A stretch of DNA of 64,000 bases. Origin: Ariolimax columbianus. Taxonomy: Eukaryota > Mollusca > Gastropoda > Stylommatophora > Arionidae. The DNA lies in NCBI GenBank assembly GCA_036924085.1, contig JAVGWX010000005.1, positions 91,891,764 to 91,955,763 on the forward strand, in the 5' to 3' direction. This document shows, piece after piece, positions 20,225 through 30,975 of the stretch (positions are counted from its first letter, which is position 1; each line of letters opens with the position of its first letter). The position numbers were made by a program, and so were the translations under genes. Below the pieces are notes generated by a model, which was not told where the DNA came from, made no database searches, and saw only the letters and a program-made list of their open reading frames with translations.

Positions 20225-21955
20225 TTATTGTTATAGTATATGTACTAGTTTCTCGGTCTCTCTCTCTCTCTCATCAAGTCTTTGTTCTAGGCTCTCTATG
20301 TTCTAGTTTCTCTATTGCAGTATCTCTCTGTTCTAATCTTTGTTCTAGTTTTTCACAATGTTAGTCTTTGTTCTAGGTTAGATGTGTTCTTGTCTCTGTA
20401 TTCCAGTCTCTCTTTCTTCTATCTCTATTCTAGTCATTTTTCTAAGTTCATTTTATTATAGGTTTTCTCTGTTCTATTCTACCTCCGTTCTAGTGTTTCT
20501 GATCTAATCTATATGTTCTGGTCTAAATGTTCTAGGCTCCCTTCGCTCTACTGCTTTTCTGTTTTAGTCTCTCTCTCTCTGTTCTATGTTATAATCTCTT
20601 TATTTTATGGTGTTTCTCTAACTCAGTATCTTTCTGCTGTAGACTCTCTGTTCTAATCACTATATTCGAATGTTTCTGTTCTAGTCCCTCTTTCTAGTCT
20701 CCCTCACAGTTATAGTATCTGTTTTAGTCTAACACTCCCTGTTTTAGGTTCTCTCTCTGCTAGTCTTTGAGTTCTATTTTCTCTCCCTCTCAGTTCTAGC
20801 CTCTGGTTTAATCTCTTCCTCTCTTTCTCTCTCTCTCCGTTTTAGCCTGTGGTCTAATCTCTTCCCCTCTCTCTCTCTCTCTCTCTCTATTCAAGCCTCT
20901 CGTATAATCTCTTTCTCTATCTCTATATCTCTCTCATTTCTAGTCTCTTGTCTAATATCTCATTCTCAGTTCTAGCCACTGGTCTAATATCTCATTCTCA
21001 GTTCTAGCCACTGGTCTAATATCTCTCTCTCTCTCAGTTCTAGCCTCTGCTCTAATTTCTCTTTATCTCTCTCTCTCTCAGTTCTAGCATCTGGTCTAAT
21101 CTCTCTCTCCGTTTGTCTCTGGTCTAATCTCTCTCTCTATCTCACTCTGTTCAAGCCTCTGGTCTAATCTCTCTCTCTCTCTCTCAGATCTAGCATATGG
21201 TCTAATCTCTCTCAGTTCTAGCCTTTGGTCTAATCTCTCTCTCTGTCTCTCTCTCTCTCTCTCTGTTCTAGCCTCTTGGTCTAATCTCTCTTCTCTCAGT
21301 TCTAGTCTTTCTCTTAGGCTTGGTTCTAGGTTCTCTATGTTGAAGTCTTTGTTCTAGGTTTTCTCTTCTCTAGTCGTGTTTCTAGGTTCTCTACGTCCTC
21401 TCCGCTCTTTTCTCTCTATTCTAATGCCTGTGTTCAAGTGCTTCTATGTTCTAGTCTCTTCTCTAATGTTTCTCTGTTCTAGTGTATCTCTGATCTAATG
21501 TATCTCTGTTCTAATATTTGGTCTGTCCTACCTCTCTCCGTTCCAGAATTATATCTGTCCAAGTCTATCTTCTAGTCTCTCTCTCTCTCTCTGTCTCTCT
21601 CTCTTTCTCTCTCCCTCTCTCAGTTGTAGTTCATGTTCTAAAATTTTTTTATGTTCTAGTCTCTCAGTTTTAACATATTTTCTAGTCGTCGTTCTATCCT
21701 ACCTCTCTTCATTCTAGATATTCTCTGTTGTAGTATCTCTTCATTTCCATTGCTCTTAGGGGTAGTTTATGATCTAGAATTATCTCTGTTCTAGTCTTTC
21801 TAGTTTCTCTCTCTTTCTCTCTTTTTCTCTCTCTCTCTCTCTCTTTCTCTCTGTCTCTCTAAATCGTAGTTTATGTTCTAGAATTACCTCTGCTCTAGTC
21901 TCTCTTCTACTCTCTCTCAGTTTTGTAGTTTATGCTCTAGAATTCTCTCAGTTCT

Positions 21956-22005
<50 letters not shown>

Positions 22006-22160
22006 GTAGTTCATGTTCTATAATGATCTCTATTCTAGTCTCTCAGTTTTAACCTCTGTTCAAGTCTTTGTTCTATCTTACCGCTCTTCATTCTATATAT
22101 CTTCTGTTCTAATGTCTCTTTTAGTCTAATTCTCTCAGCTGCAGTTCATGTTCTCGAATT
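20225..22160. repeat. Pyrimidine-rich CT / GTTCTAGTCTCT tract
   Basis: About 1.9 kb in which the plus strand is overwhelmingly C and T. (CT)n runs alternate with a recurring phrase such as CAGTTCTAGCCTCTGGTCTA followed by ATCTCTCTCT. Period is irregular (about 30-50). The longest pure CT run is near 21957-22003. Such polypyrimidine tracts can adopt triplex (H-DNA) structure. No coding frame of interest. Confidence 0.9.
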
Positions 22161-22309
22161 CTCTCTGTTCTAATCTCTCTCCGCTTCTGATCAGAGTCTT
22201 CTCGAGCTTCAAATATCGGTCTACATTTTCCCTTTCTGGGCCTTCTTTGGTCTTCCTTTGTCCCTTTTTCACTGGCATGTTCGTCTTCTGAAAAATGGCA
22301 AGATGTTTT

Positions 22310-22460
22310 AGCAGTGTATCTATTACCATAGTCCCTAAAGACGGACAGGTTGTAGGGTAAGGGCTAGATAAAGTGGGATACAAACATGTGACCCTGCGTG
22401 AAAGAACAAGACAGCCAATGGCTAAGTAAAGCAGAACAGACATAAACCGATGTCCCATTC
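22310..22460 (-). repeat. Dispersed repeat DR-7, copy 2
   Basis: Partner of 18200-18420. The reverse complement has tttacttagccattggctgt and the block atcccactttatctagccct. Confidence 0.5.
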
Positions 22461-23584
22461 ATCGCAAGGCCTATGTTCCCCATTGCTCTGTTCTGTTTTC
22501 TCTCTTCATCTTGCGTTGAAACCTTGTTTAACCAATGCAGGCCAGGAATTTTTCTCAGGAATGTGTCATTGAAGCCTAAATTACTGCTTCTGCAGCCCAG
22601 ATAGCGAGTAGAGGAACAGCTTTACTTACCTCATTGCTCCATTTGTTGAAGTGGAGGTCCAACACTGAATTTGGCTCCACTAATCAGCTTTGAGGAAAGC
22701 CTAATTTCAGTCAAATGTAGTGTGGTTTCCATAAAACTGGTTTTTACATGGTTGGGTAGCCAGCCAAATGCACAACCTTATTTTAGTTGTCTCTTACGAC
22801 ATGCAAGAAAGAGAGGAAACAGGAAAGGAACAGGATACCTAAATTATAAATAACAAAATGCTCCCACCTAGCACAATGATTCGATTAACACTTCACCACC
22901 AATAACAATGTCTGCTTGAGTATCAATCAACTCACAAAGAGGATTCAGCTAACAATTTTTCCAACATATCTCACCTAACAATGACCTGAAAAGAATCCAA
23001 CAACAATACACGCCAGTGTTCCAGCTGGGTACACAACTGACAATTATCATATCTCCCTGAGTGTTCGGACAATACTTCTTCAGAGGTCAGATAAATAGAA
23101 CACTCTATATGGAACTAAACAACAACTAACAAACACGTATATACATTAGATGGCATTGGACCGAAGGATGAGAGCCTGAGTGCTGCTGGATCCATAACAA
23201 GAACAATGGGCCATCGCTGCTTACTTAACTAGGTTTACCTTTGGTCGCGTGCAAGAACTTTATGTCAGCAACACAACTGTTCCAGTAGCCATTATATATT
23301 CCACATTTCAACAACCTATCAAAACTGCGGACAGCTGTGCATATGAAACAGTCTACTAGAGACTCTCAAATAAAACATTTCGTATGGCTTGTTAATTCTG
23401 ACTTGTTAATCAACCATCAAACACAATGGTCTCGCGGGCAGCGGCGTAACCGCAGAGAAAATGAGGGAGAGGGGTGGTGGTGTGCTCTTATATGAAGCTG
23501 GTAAAGGTAGACACGTTGCAAACACTGATGCCGTTGGTGATGTGTTAGATACGTCATTGTTCTAGGCCTCACCTTCTTCTGATG
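22461..23584. other. Unassigned with one DR-2 fragment
   Basis: About 22725-22830 is a DR-2 core (ggttgggtagccagccaaat, then ttttagttgtctcttacgac). The rest is unique-looking. No gene recognised. Confidence 0.45.
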
Positions 23585-24205
23585 TGGGGTGGCGAGTTAC
23601 TTTTCTCTGTGCTGTGGGGTGGGCAATTACCTTTCTCTGGCCGTGGGGTGGACAGTTACCTTTCTCTGTTCCGTGGGGGTGGCCAGTTACCTTTATCTGT
23701 GCCTTTGGTGGTCAGTTACCTTTCTCTGTGCCATGGGGTGGCCAGTTACCTTTCTCTGTGTCTTTAGTGGTCAGTTACCTTTCTCTGTGGCTTTGGTAGT
23801 CAGTTACCTTTTTCTGTGCCTTGGGTGGTCAGTTACCATTCGCTGTGCGTTTGGTGCCTAGTTACATTTCTCTGTTCCGTTGGGTGGTTAGTCACCTTTT
23901 TCTGTGTCCCGTTGGGTGGTTAGTTACATTTCTGTGCCGTGGGGTGGTCAGTTACCTTTCTCTCTGTCCCGTTGAGTGGTTGTTACCTTTCTCTGTGTCC
24001 AGTTGGGTGGTTAGTTACCTTTCTCTGAGCCGTTGGGTAGTCAGTTACATTTCTATGTGTTCTGTTGGGTGGTCAGTTACCTTTTCCTGAACCGTTGGGT
24101 TGTTATTTATCGTTATCTGTGCCTTTGGACGTCAGTTACCTTTCTCTGTGCTTTTGGGCACCAGTTACTTTTCTCTGTGTCTTCGATGGTCAGTTATCTT
24201 TATCT
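23585..24205. repeat. 30-bp minisatellite
   Basis: About twenty units close to GTGGGGTGGTCAGTTACCTTTCTCTGTGCC (described here by its halves GGTGGTCAGTTACC and TTTCTCTGTG). All three plus frames are open over parts of it because the period is a multiple of three and stops are rare in the unit. The resulting Gly/Leu/Pro-rich peptides are by-products, not evidence of a gene. Confidence 0.93.
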
Positions 24206-24345
24206 GTCTTTCCTTACCTAACAGTAAACCAGGTATCGACTGGAGCAAGGTATCGAATATCAGGTACATTACTATGAGGAAGCGAGTGCTATCACTTCGC
24301 TATTCAGACAACTTAAATAATAGCTTCGATACAGCCATATATAAT
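24195..24345 (-). mobile_element. SINE-2 (tRNA-derived), copy
   Basis: On the minus strand it has a tRNA-like head with a degenerate A box near 24290 and a B-box-like stretch near 24245, followed by the body block (ggttta ctgttaggtaaggaaaga read towards 24200) shared with 29100, 42860 and 56660. Old and diverged. Confidence 0.5.
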
Positions 24346-24349
24346 ACAC

Positions 24350-25154
24350 TAATTGATTGATTAGCCTTTTCGTTGCACTTGGTGGACATCCATTCCATTT
24401 ACAGGAAGCATGTATCCGAGCATTTGCATTGGTGATTACACGAGCAATGCGTGTACACGACCATGTAGAACCATTCACGACCCTCTTTATTGGCATTTTA
24501 TGACATGATTAGTGATTCTTTTATTTTCACCCTCGATGCTGCTCTTCTACTTGTCCCAAATTCACTCCAGCTGGATTATATGGTGACTGCTATAGTTGAC
24601 CTCCTTTATGAAGCATGTACCAAAGCATTTCATGTGTTTTTGAAGTGACTTTTTCTGTAGCAATTTGTTTTACACAATGAAGTCTGCACTAATCTTTATG
24701 GCTGCCTTGTATGACATGCATGAACGTGCAGTGGTCCTTTTCTCCCCTCGCCCCCTCCTCATCCACAGCAAAAAGACCTGGGACCCCCTCGAGAATGGAT
24801 ACCACTCAGGTGATAAATAATGAATAGTCACAACATAATAAATTAGACAAGATTGTGGGAAATCAGACGATATCTCGATCAGACCAACAAGCACACGATA
24901 TTTGCCCACTCAGCACAAGGTCGTCTGACAAAATAATGACATATACGTCCTAATGTAACGAACATGTGTCTGTGTGGACCCCGTTGTCCCTTACTTGGAA
25001 GTAAACAATAGACCCATTGTTTCTATTTGACAACAGTTAAGGAAAGAGAGGCAGCAAATATCCGAACTGGTCATCCCAACAAAAAGCTTATAAAATGAAG
25101 ACTATGTCCGTAACGGCGGTGACCGCAACGTGGAGACTTTTACCTTCTACCTCA
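24350..25154. other. No gene recognised
   Basis: Mostly unique-looking. A weak DR-2 relative near 24600-24670 (tttatgaagcatgtaccaaa, then tctgtagcaa). Confidence 0.4.
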
Positions 25155-25335
25155 ATGCGAAAAATATTGATGGTGATTTGTACTTGTGAATGTGCAAAAT
25201 GTTGATGGTGATTTGTACTTGTGAATGTGCAAAATGTTGATGGTGATTTGTGCTTGTGAATGTGCAAAATGTTGATTTGTGCTTGTGAATGTGCAAAATG
25301 TTGATGGTGATTTGTGCTTGTGAATGTGGAAAATT
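25155..25335. repeat. 35-bp minisatellite
   Basis: Five units of GATGGTGATTTGTACTTGTG plus AATGTGCAAAATGTT. The fourth unit has lost six bases (GGTGAT). Confidence 0.95.
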
Positions 25336-25530
25336 ATGAAGAGGAAGAAGAGGAAAAGGAGGAGGTGGGGGGGGGCGAGGAGAATTAGAATAAATAAGAA
25401 CGAAGAAGAAAGAATGAAATAGAAAAAATAAAAACGAAGAAGAAGAAAGCAGAACGAACGAACAAGAATGAACGAGCGACGAAGAATGAAGAAGGAGAAG
25501 GGGAAGAAGAAGAAGAAGAAATAGCCAACA
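25336..25530. repeat. Purine-rich (GAA/GAAC)n tract
   Basis: Almost pure A and G on the plus strand, with GAAGAAGAA, a G8 stretch near 25368 and GAACGAAC elements. Low complexity. Confidence 0.9.
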
Positions 25531-26129
25531 CTGTCCACGAATGTAAGAGATGTATCAGTTGCCATATGGAAAGTAAATGTGTAACAGAATTCAACATATA
25601 ATAACGCCTTAGACAATTGTGTTTGTCCTCAAAGACACCCCCCCCCCCCCATCCCTTGGCCTGCAGCAATAATTAGCTACCGCGGCTCTCCTGGCAGTCG
25701 TCTCGTTAGCTTTCAGTAGCTTTACCAAGTTCATTGAAAGGCCAGGCATGACCAGTCCCATTCTACATGTGACTATCTGTCAACCTGCCAAACCATCAAT
25801 TGCTTGACATTGCGCCCCCCCCCCCCCCCCCCGTGCAAGAGAACGAATTTCGTGGAGTTGTCTTTTAGCGACATGATATTGGGTCGTTGTTTAGTTGCTT
25901 TCCTAGAAAACACAAAAGCCAGGAGCTATTATTTACATAAATATATTTGTCTTTCAGAAAACAATTTAAGCTGAGGTAAGAGAAAGGAGGTTCTCACAGA
26001 CAGAGGAGGAATCTACACATTAGAATACTTTTATTTTGAATCGAGTATTCTGACGATCTCGCTTTGTGATGATGATGAAATACACTGACATCGCGTCCAA
26101 GTCGTGCTACTGCAGACACGTAAAAAGCA
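25531..26129. other. Unassigned, two C homopolymers
   Basis: C runs of 13 (25638-25650) and 18 (25815-25832). Otherwise unique-looking. Homopolymer lengths are likely to be unstable. Confidence 0.6.
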
Positions 26130-26280
26130 GCTTAGTCAACGAGGTGAGGACTGACACTTTCGTCGGAACTCATCGGGATTTGAGAAGAGTCACTGTAACC
26201 CACTACCAGAGAAACATCATCAAGAGTGAATAACTCAACAGGAGTAACTTTCGAACAACAACCCATAAAGGTAACGGTAC
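26130..26280 (+). repeat. Dispersed repeat DR-5, copy 1
   Basis: The stretch agaagagtcactgtaaccca followed by agagaaacatcatcaag and an ACTCAACAGGAGTAACTTTC-type block is matched at 47835-48040 and 59190-59365 in the same order and orientation. Confidence 0.55.
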
Positions 26281-27059
26281 ATTTCAGCCATTACTTTCCG
26301 GCAGTAGGTAGATGTGACGCTCCCCCCTCCCCAGCGAGCGTCTAGTTCACATACCGGTATACGTTAGACACAAAAGATTTACTCACACCTGAACTATGGA
26401 GACACTAAATGAAATTAACATCATAATTACGCCGTCTACTTCAATTGTCTAGGTTGAACGGAAGGATTTATATGGCTGAGAAATAAATGCCACTTGCTCC
26501 TACAGTCGTCAGGCACTGTACAGACCAAGTTTTTGTTTCACTTTCGATAATCACATAAAAAAACTGCAATAGCTAGGTTATGAACCTATGAGCTTGTGAT
26601 CAGAAGGTCAACATCAGACCTCTGCTTTTTGTCTTCAAACTATAACTACGCTAAAAGAGTATGTTGTGACCACTGGGATGGCTAGATAAATAGCGAAAAT
26701 GAAAGCTTAGTGAGGCAAACACGTAAAATAAAAAAAATAAAAAAATCTCTGAAGCTGAACAAGCATTGGTCCAAGAGAGGCACATGTCTTATCTAGAATT
26801 AATAGACAATTCACAACATAGCATGATGCTGTACTGAAAATACTTCTTGGTTAACGTAGGGGGAGACGAAATACAGTTGTGTGCTCCACGGCTCATTAGA
26901 TTGTCCTCGTGCGACCCACGGGCTGGTTTCAGTTTGAGACCTCCTCTCTACATCTTGCTCGTACCCCCATGATTTACCCACACAATAACACAATCATAAT
27001 GCCTGTGTCAAACAAAGCCGGGGGGGGGGGGGGGGGGTGGGGTGAAAACCTGCAATGAA
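26281..27059. other. Unassigned with a tRNA-like SINE head and poly(G)
   Basis: About 26555-26640 on the minus strand has the B-box-like AGGTTCATAACC and an A-box-like stretch, a probable SINE-2-type head. A run of 18 G lies at 27020-27037. Confidence 0.45.
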
Positions 27060-27310
27060 CTCGTGCCCAGTCCTTATTTTGCTACCGCGCGACCGTGAAA
27101 CAAGGAAAGCTACAATAAAGGGTCTTTAACGACACATTGTTTGTGGAGTTTACAACAGTCTCGGCGACCACAGCAAACAAACAAGAGAGAACCGAGCCTG
27201 GCTACAGCGGTCACATCGATTGAAAACCCTCAACATTCACACACAATGTATCGAATGGTTGAGCCAATCAGGACCACACACAAACGCAGACCTAAATTAA
27301 CCAAAAGGGT
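27060..27310 (+). repeat. Dispersed repeat DR-4, copy 1
   Basis: Shares an ordered series of blocks with 28180-28460: AACAATACA/AACGACACATT, tttgtggagtttacaacagt, CGAGCCTGGCTACAG and cacatcgattgaaaa. In the other copy a CA microsatellite occupies the site where this copy has AGCAAACAAACAAG. Confidence 0.6.
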
Positions 27311-27425
27311 CACAGTAACATAATGATTAGAGCACTCTCTTCTCCGGGCAAAGGTACATGATTTAATCCGCGGTCACGATACGCCCCAGCCTACCCGGTT
27401 ATAAATTCATACCCACCTCAACGTT
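27300..27425 (+). mobile_element. tRNA-like SINE head
   Basis: ATAATGATTAGAGCACTC fits a relaxed A box and GGTACATGATTTAATCC a decayed B box. Followed by CGGTTATAAATTCATACCCA, probably a diverged SINE-2 body. Confidence 0.4.
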
Positions 27426-27439
27426 CTGTTCTTAAAAGT

Positions 27440-27845
27440 TTAAATCGACTTCACTGCATTCAGGGCATATCTATAGGTGTTGCTCTTTCAGTAAATGGCA
27501 AAGGGTGTGTATACGTATTGTTACTGTAGTTCGTTGGATGTGTACACTGCTGGTCCGTCCACTCATGCGCCCCACTCCGCTCAAACCTCGCCTGATTTCA
27601 AAGTTCTGCAGTCTGTCTATTGCTGATTCATCTAATGCCGTGTGATCACTCAACAGATGGCCATTGATTAACTTCAAAATGTCACTGCCATTCATATCCA
27701 TAATGCGCGATTGCGATGTCAGCTCATTCGTTGCTCGGAGGCCCAGTACGACCACGACAGCAGGTTCACACCAGTCCCTGAGGTTTGATATCTCTACTGC
27801 GGCTATCAACTCATGCCTTAGCAAGCCTTTATATCTTGCGTTGTA
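27440..27845 (-). pseudogene. NLR-C: RNase H-type non-LTR tail, copy 1
   Basis: Minus frame 27824-27471 reads SDILKLINGHLLSDHTALDE and then IDRLQNFEIRRG, closely paralleling SDILKSVNDCLL and IHRLQSFDIKRG at 52392-52607. This is the C-terminal region after RNase H in a widespread class of non-LTR polyproteins, ending with a TIRIHTLCHLL-type block. The 3' end carries the GGGCATATCT motif that also occurs at 38580 and 52395. RT and most of RNase H are absent. A fragment with no function expected. Confidence 0.75.
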
Positions 27846-28104
27846 AGAAAACGATGACTGCTCTTGTTAAATAGGTCTGTTAAGGAAGGCAAAGCATGTA
27901 AGAAATGCACAACAAAGTGTCTAACACTACACCCCACATGGACAGTGCCTGCTATAGGACCTTTTCTATCCAATGTTAAAAGTCCACCAAATAATTGATA
28001 GGGCTGAAGAATAAAGGCCGCGCGCATCTGTAGTCAACACATATTGTAAAATCTAGAATTTTTTTTTATATTTTACCTCTGATTGAGAAAAAAATAACAG
28101 ACAC

Positions 28105-28180
28105 AACAACTATGACTTACCGAGGTTTTGAACACATGCCCTCGTGGTCATAAGACCGACATCCAAACGACTCGACCAGT
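28105..28180 (-). mobile_element. tRNA-like SINE head
   Basis: On the minus strand TGTGTTCAAAACCTC resembles a B box, with TCGTTTGGATGTCGG upstream in the A-box position. Degenerate. Confidence 0.35.
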
Positions 28181-28460
28181 CCCCACTGGGACAATGTTTA
28201 CCTGTACGTTAAGACCGCGCAACATGGAAACGTCAAACATATGGCCTTCAACAATACAGTATTTGTAGCATTTGCAAGTCTCTGCAACTACTGTAAACAT
28301 ACACACACACACAGACACACACACACAGACAGACACACACACACACACACACAAGAACGAGGCTTGGTTACAGTGCGAACAGTCCACATCGATTGAAAAA
28401 CATGAACGTGCACACACAACTTACTGAAAGCGGAGCCAGAAAGTGCAGGTCTAAATGAAC
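28180..28460 (+). repeat. Dispersed repeat DR-4, copy 2, with (CA)n
   Basis: Partner of 27060-27310. Includes CGAGGCTTGGTTACAGTG and cacatcgattgaaaaacatg. A CA microsatellite with interspersed GACA units sits inside it at about 28295-28352. Confidence 0.6.
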
Positions 28461-28774
28461 TCAATGCTGAGATAGAATGAAAAACTCAAGCAAAGTAGAT
28501 GAGACAAACTGCACACTGGAAAAGCATACACACAATGACCACATCTGAATTGTCAATATACTTGCAATCCTGAAATTCAAACAGGCAGGTGTATGTCTTT
28601 TGCCAGGTAGCTGAAGTTTATCCCTTGATTTGTTTTCCAGATTTTACTTTCTGCGTATTATTAAGCCTGGTTCAATGTAGGTATCGTATTGGGCATGAGT
28701 TTCAAAATAATAAGTATTAGTATTATTGTCAATATTATTATCATTATATTTGTGGTTGATGCTCAAATGACGGA
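28461..28774. other. No gene recognised
   Basis: AT-rich with a short ATTATTATT-like stretch near 28705-28750. Confidence 0.4.
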
Positions 28775-28965
28775 TGGTTATGCTATTTCCAATTTCCAAA
28801 TGTTAATTTAAGTGCACAAAGTGTACACGGGACCTCCGAGTGTAGTGTATGTTTCGAATATGACTAGGCACTCAATCTGTTCTACCTTGAGACCAACGAT
28901 AACCTGAAACTTGCAAGTTTCAAACACTCACTGCTTCGTGCTTTCGTTCGTTTCCTGAGCACAAG
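28775..28965 (+). repeat. Dispersed repeat DR-8, copy 1
   Basis: Aligns with 51325-51510 through blocks such as TTTAAGTGCACAA / TTTTACGTGCACAAC, ctaccttgagaccaacgata / ctcaccttgaggccatgagt, and CTTTCGTTCGTTTCCTGAGC / CGTTCGTTCGTTTCTTGAGC. Diverged; no coding signal. Confidence 0.55.
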
Positions 28966-29099
28966 CGCCTTACCTCCATGCTTTAGTGTCAATATACGAT
29001 ACGCAATCAATTAGCAAATCGGACCATACGAACTCCTAGTAAGATAACGACAATGATAGTGACAGATAGTGAGTGACGCACTGGTGAATGGGGATGAAG

Positions 29100-29315
29100 T
29101 GATAGGGGCTTCATTGTCCTAGGAATCAGTATTTGTTATGAAGGAGGAGTGAAGGGGGAGGGGGAAGGGAGGTAATTGGTGACAATTCCCTTTCCCTTTG
29201 CCTGTTCTTCCATAATGGAAACTACAGTACCCATTTACAGCTGGATCGACTTGGGCGTGACAATAATTGGGATCGAAACATTTACCTTCGTCGTGAGAAA
29301 TGAGAGCTTTATACT
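29100..29315 (-). mobile_element. SINE-2 (tRNA-derived), copy
   Basis: The minus strand starts with a tRNA-like head (A-box area near 29305, B box GTTTCGATCCC near 29272) and then the body block CAGCTGTAAATGGGTACTGT near 29240. The body continues with AAGGGAAAGGGAATTGTCAC. The CTGTAAATGGGTAC block is the best-conserved piece of SINE-2 and recurs at 33150, 40568 and 42862. Confidence 0.7.
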
Positions 29316-29483
29316 CTGCCACTGAAACTCAAATACGAGAAACTTCGAAACCAACATAGAAAGTCTTCATTTAATATATGCTTGAAAAGTTATAGTGGAC
29401 CATTCTTTCTTTACTACGCCGTTCTTTGTTTCCCAAGTCCCACAGGCAGCATGATCACAGCTAAAACTGTAGCATATACTCAC

Positions 29484-29570
29484 TGTTGTGCTGTGACAGG
29501 GTACAAACGTCGCCAGTCGAAAAACATGATATATTCCTCCTGATAGTGCTTCTCTAGATGTTCTTGAAAC
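29484..29570 (-). CDS. Candidate host coding exon, 87 bp, unidentified
   Basis: The minus strand shows a pyrimidine-containing acceptor (TTTCATTTGCAG ending at 29571), an 87-bp open stretch, and a donor GTGAGTATATGC starting at 29483. The exon encodes 28 complete codons, FQEHLEKHYQEEY followed by IMFFDWRRLYPVTAQ. The mixture of charged and aromatic residues (His, Glu, Tyr, Trp, Arg, Pro) is unlike the low-complexity frames around it. One base precedes the first codon and two follow the last, so neighbours must supply matching phases. It matches none of the transposon families seen here. I cannot name the protein. No partner exons are identified, so it could be chance or an unrecognised repeat. 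Confidence 0.35.
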
Positions 29571-30179
29571 CTGCAAATGAAATGGGAGTGACAATATGAA
29601 GACTTCCGTGTGATAAGAGCTGACTGAACATGTGAATACATTGTCACTGAAAGTTTTGACATTAGCTTTTAAATAGGATAACCACCAGACCGCTAAGAAA
29701 CCCCAAAACAAGGGATGAGGTAGCAGTCGAGACAAACGTATATATGTAATGGTTGAGTAATTGTAAAAGTAAAGTAAGTAGCAAGTCCTTTACAAAACGT
29801 CGCTTCTTACAACGTCACCTAATTGGCTGTTATAAGTTTATTGGCAAATGTGCAGTATGGTTAAGTTGTCATTACTTTCCGTGCGTGGAGGAGCAACCGC
29901 CATAGAGAAACAAGTGTCTGCCAAACTAGACAGGGTGAGAATCGAACCCGGTGTGTTGGGATTGTGAAAACCGAGCGAGTGTTCCCCTAGGTCACGCAAC
30001 CTCCTATTCGGTAATTTTCCTAGATCAAAACCATAATGAAACCCACGATACGGTCACAAGGCCTTCGTCGAGGTCAAAGAACAAACAAATAGACAGGACA
30101 TTATGTATAACGGCGATACTATAGGGAACTAGGCAGTAATATGTATGAAAGTTATGGTAAAGTATAGACTTAACAAGAA
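29571..30179. other. Unassigned, with a tRNA-like SINE head
   Basis: About 29930-30005 on the minus strand has a good B box (GGGTTCGATTCTC) and the A-box-like GTGACCTAGGGGAAC, with an anticodon-arm-like middle. It looks like a SINE head rather than a gene, because the acceptor stem does not pair convincingly. The rest is unassigned. Confidence 0.45.
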
Positions 30180-30975
30180 ATGATCAATTTGATTCAGTTC
30201 ATGTGCCATCTCCACGACGAAGGTCGGCTGCAATGGATCTCCAGCATACTTTATCTCTTGTTCTGATAAAATATGACTGAATCTTCTCAGTCCATCATCT
30301 GTTTTCATCCGAGCACTTATAACGTAGCCTGCCTCTTTGGAGACTGCCTTCCACCTCACCTTCTAGTATTGTCTTCATCAACGTGGTATGCCTTGTAATA
30401 TGTTACCAAAATATCTCAATCGCCTGATTTCTGACAGCAGTTATATCGTCATCCCTAGTTTTTTTGCACTTCCGAAATTTTTTCTTTTTTTTTTCTTTCC
30501 ACGAGACATGGTTCCACTCTTCTATAAGCTCACGTCTCGAATGTCTCTCTTCTCTTTTTCACCTGTTTATTCAATGGCCCATGTCTCTGTGCTACAGAGT
30601 GGTGACTTGTATTCACAGCACTTGACCATTCTCATGTTTAAATTCGAATGTATCTGCCTCCTGGATGTTAGTGTGCGTCGCATGTTGTTGAATACTGCTC
30701 AGGACAAACCTATCCTCTTTTTCGCCGCTACCCACATCAACTGTTATATGTCCCAGAACTGATACACTTTATACCTGTTCCAGTATGATATTATGTATTC
30801 TTATCTGTACATATGATTTCCAGTCTCTGTTACCAAGAATCATAGTTTTGTTGTCTCATTGTTGATGTCCAATCCATACCGTTGAGTTATATCGTTTATT
30901 CTTTTAGACAAGCCGTTGTAAATTGTGTTCATTCGCTGCCAAAACTACGACTGCATGTAGAATGAGTATTAACGA
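30180..30975 (-). pseudogene. RTE-like RT relic 1 (C-terminal half)
   Basis: Minus-strand decayed reverse transcriptase. Reading down from 30970: RINDITQRYGLDIN, TKTMILGNRDW, QIRIHNIILEQV, then frame breaks. Next come a stretch equivalent to LYSTETWAINKQ and the block MKTILEGEVEGSLQRGR (about 30385-30335), and finally CWRSIAADLRRGDGT. Order and motifs match the thumb and C-terminal domain of the RTE/BovB-like reverse transcriptases common in invertebrate genomes, the same class as the relics at 32060 (+) and 40735 (-). Many indels and stops; an inert fossil. Confidence 0.8.

Noticed and set aside
23582..24360. Overlapping plus-strand frames of 60-90 codons rich in Gly, Pro, Leu and Ser
   Set aside because: They come from a 30-bp minisatellite whose period is a multiple of three; all three frames are open, as expected without selection.
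29925..30010. A possible functional tRNA gene on the minus strand
   Set aside because: A and B boxes are present but the acceptor and anticodon stems do not pair convincingly by eye, and similar heads occur on SINE-2 copies. Treated as a SINE head.
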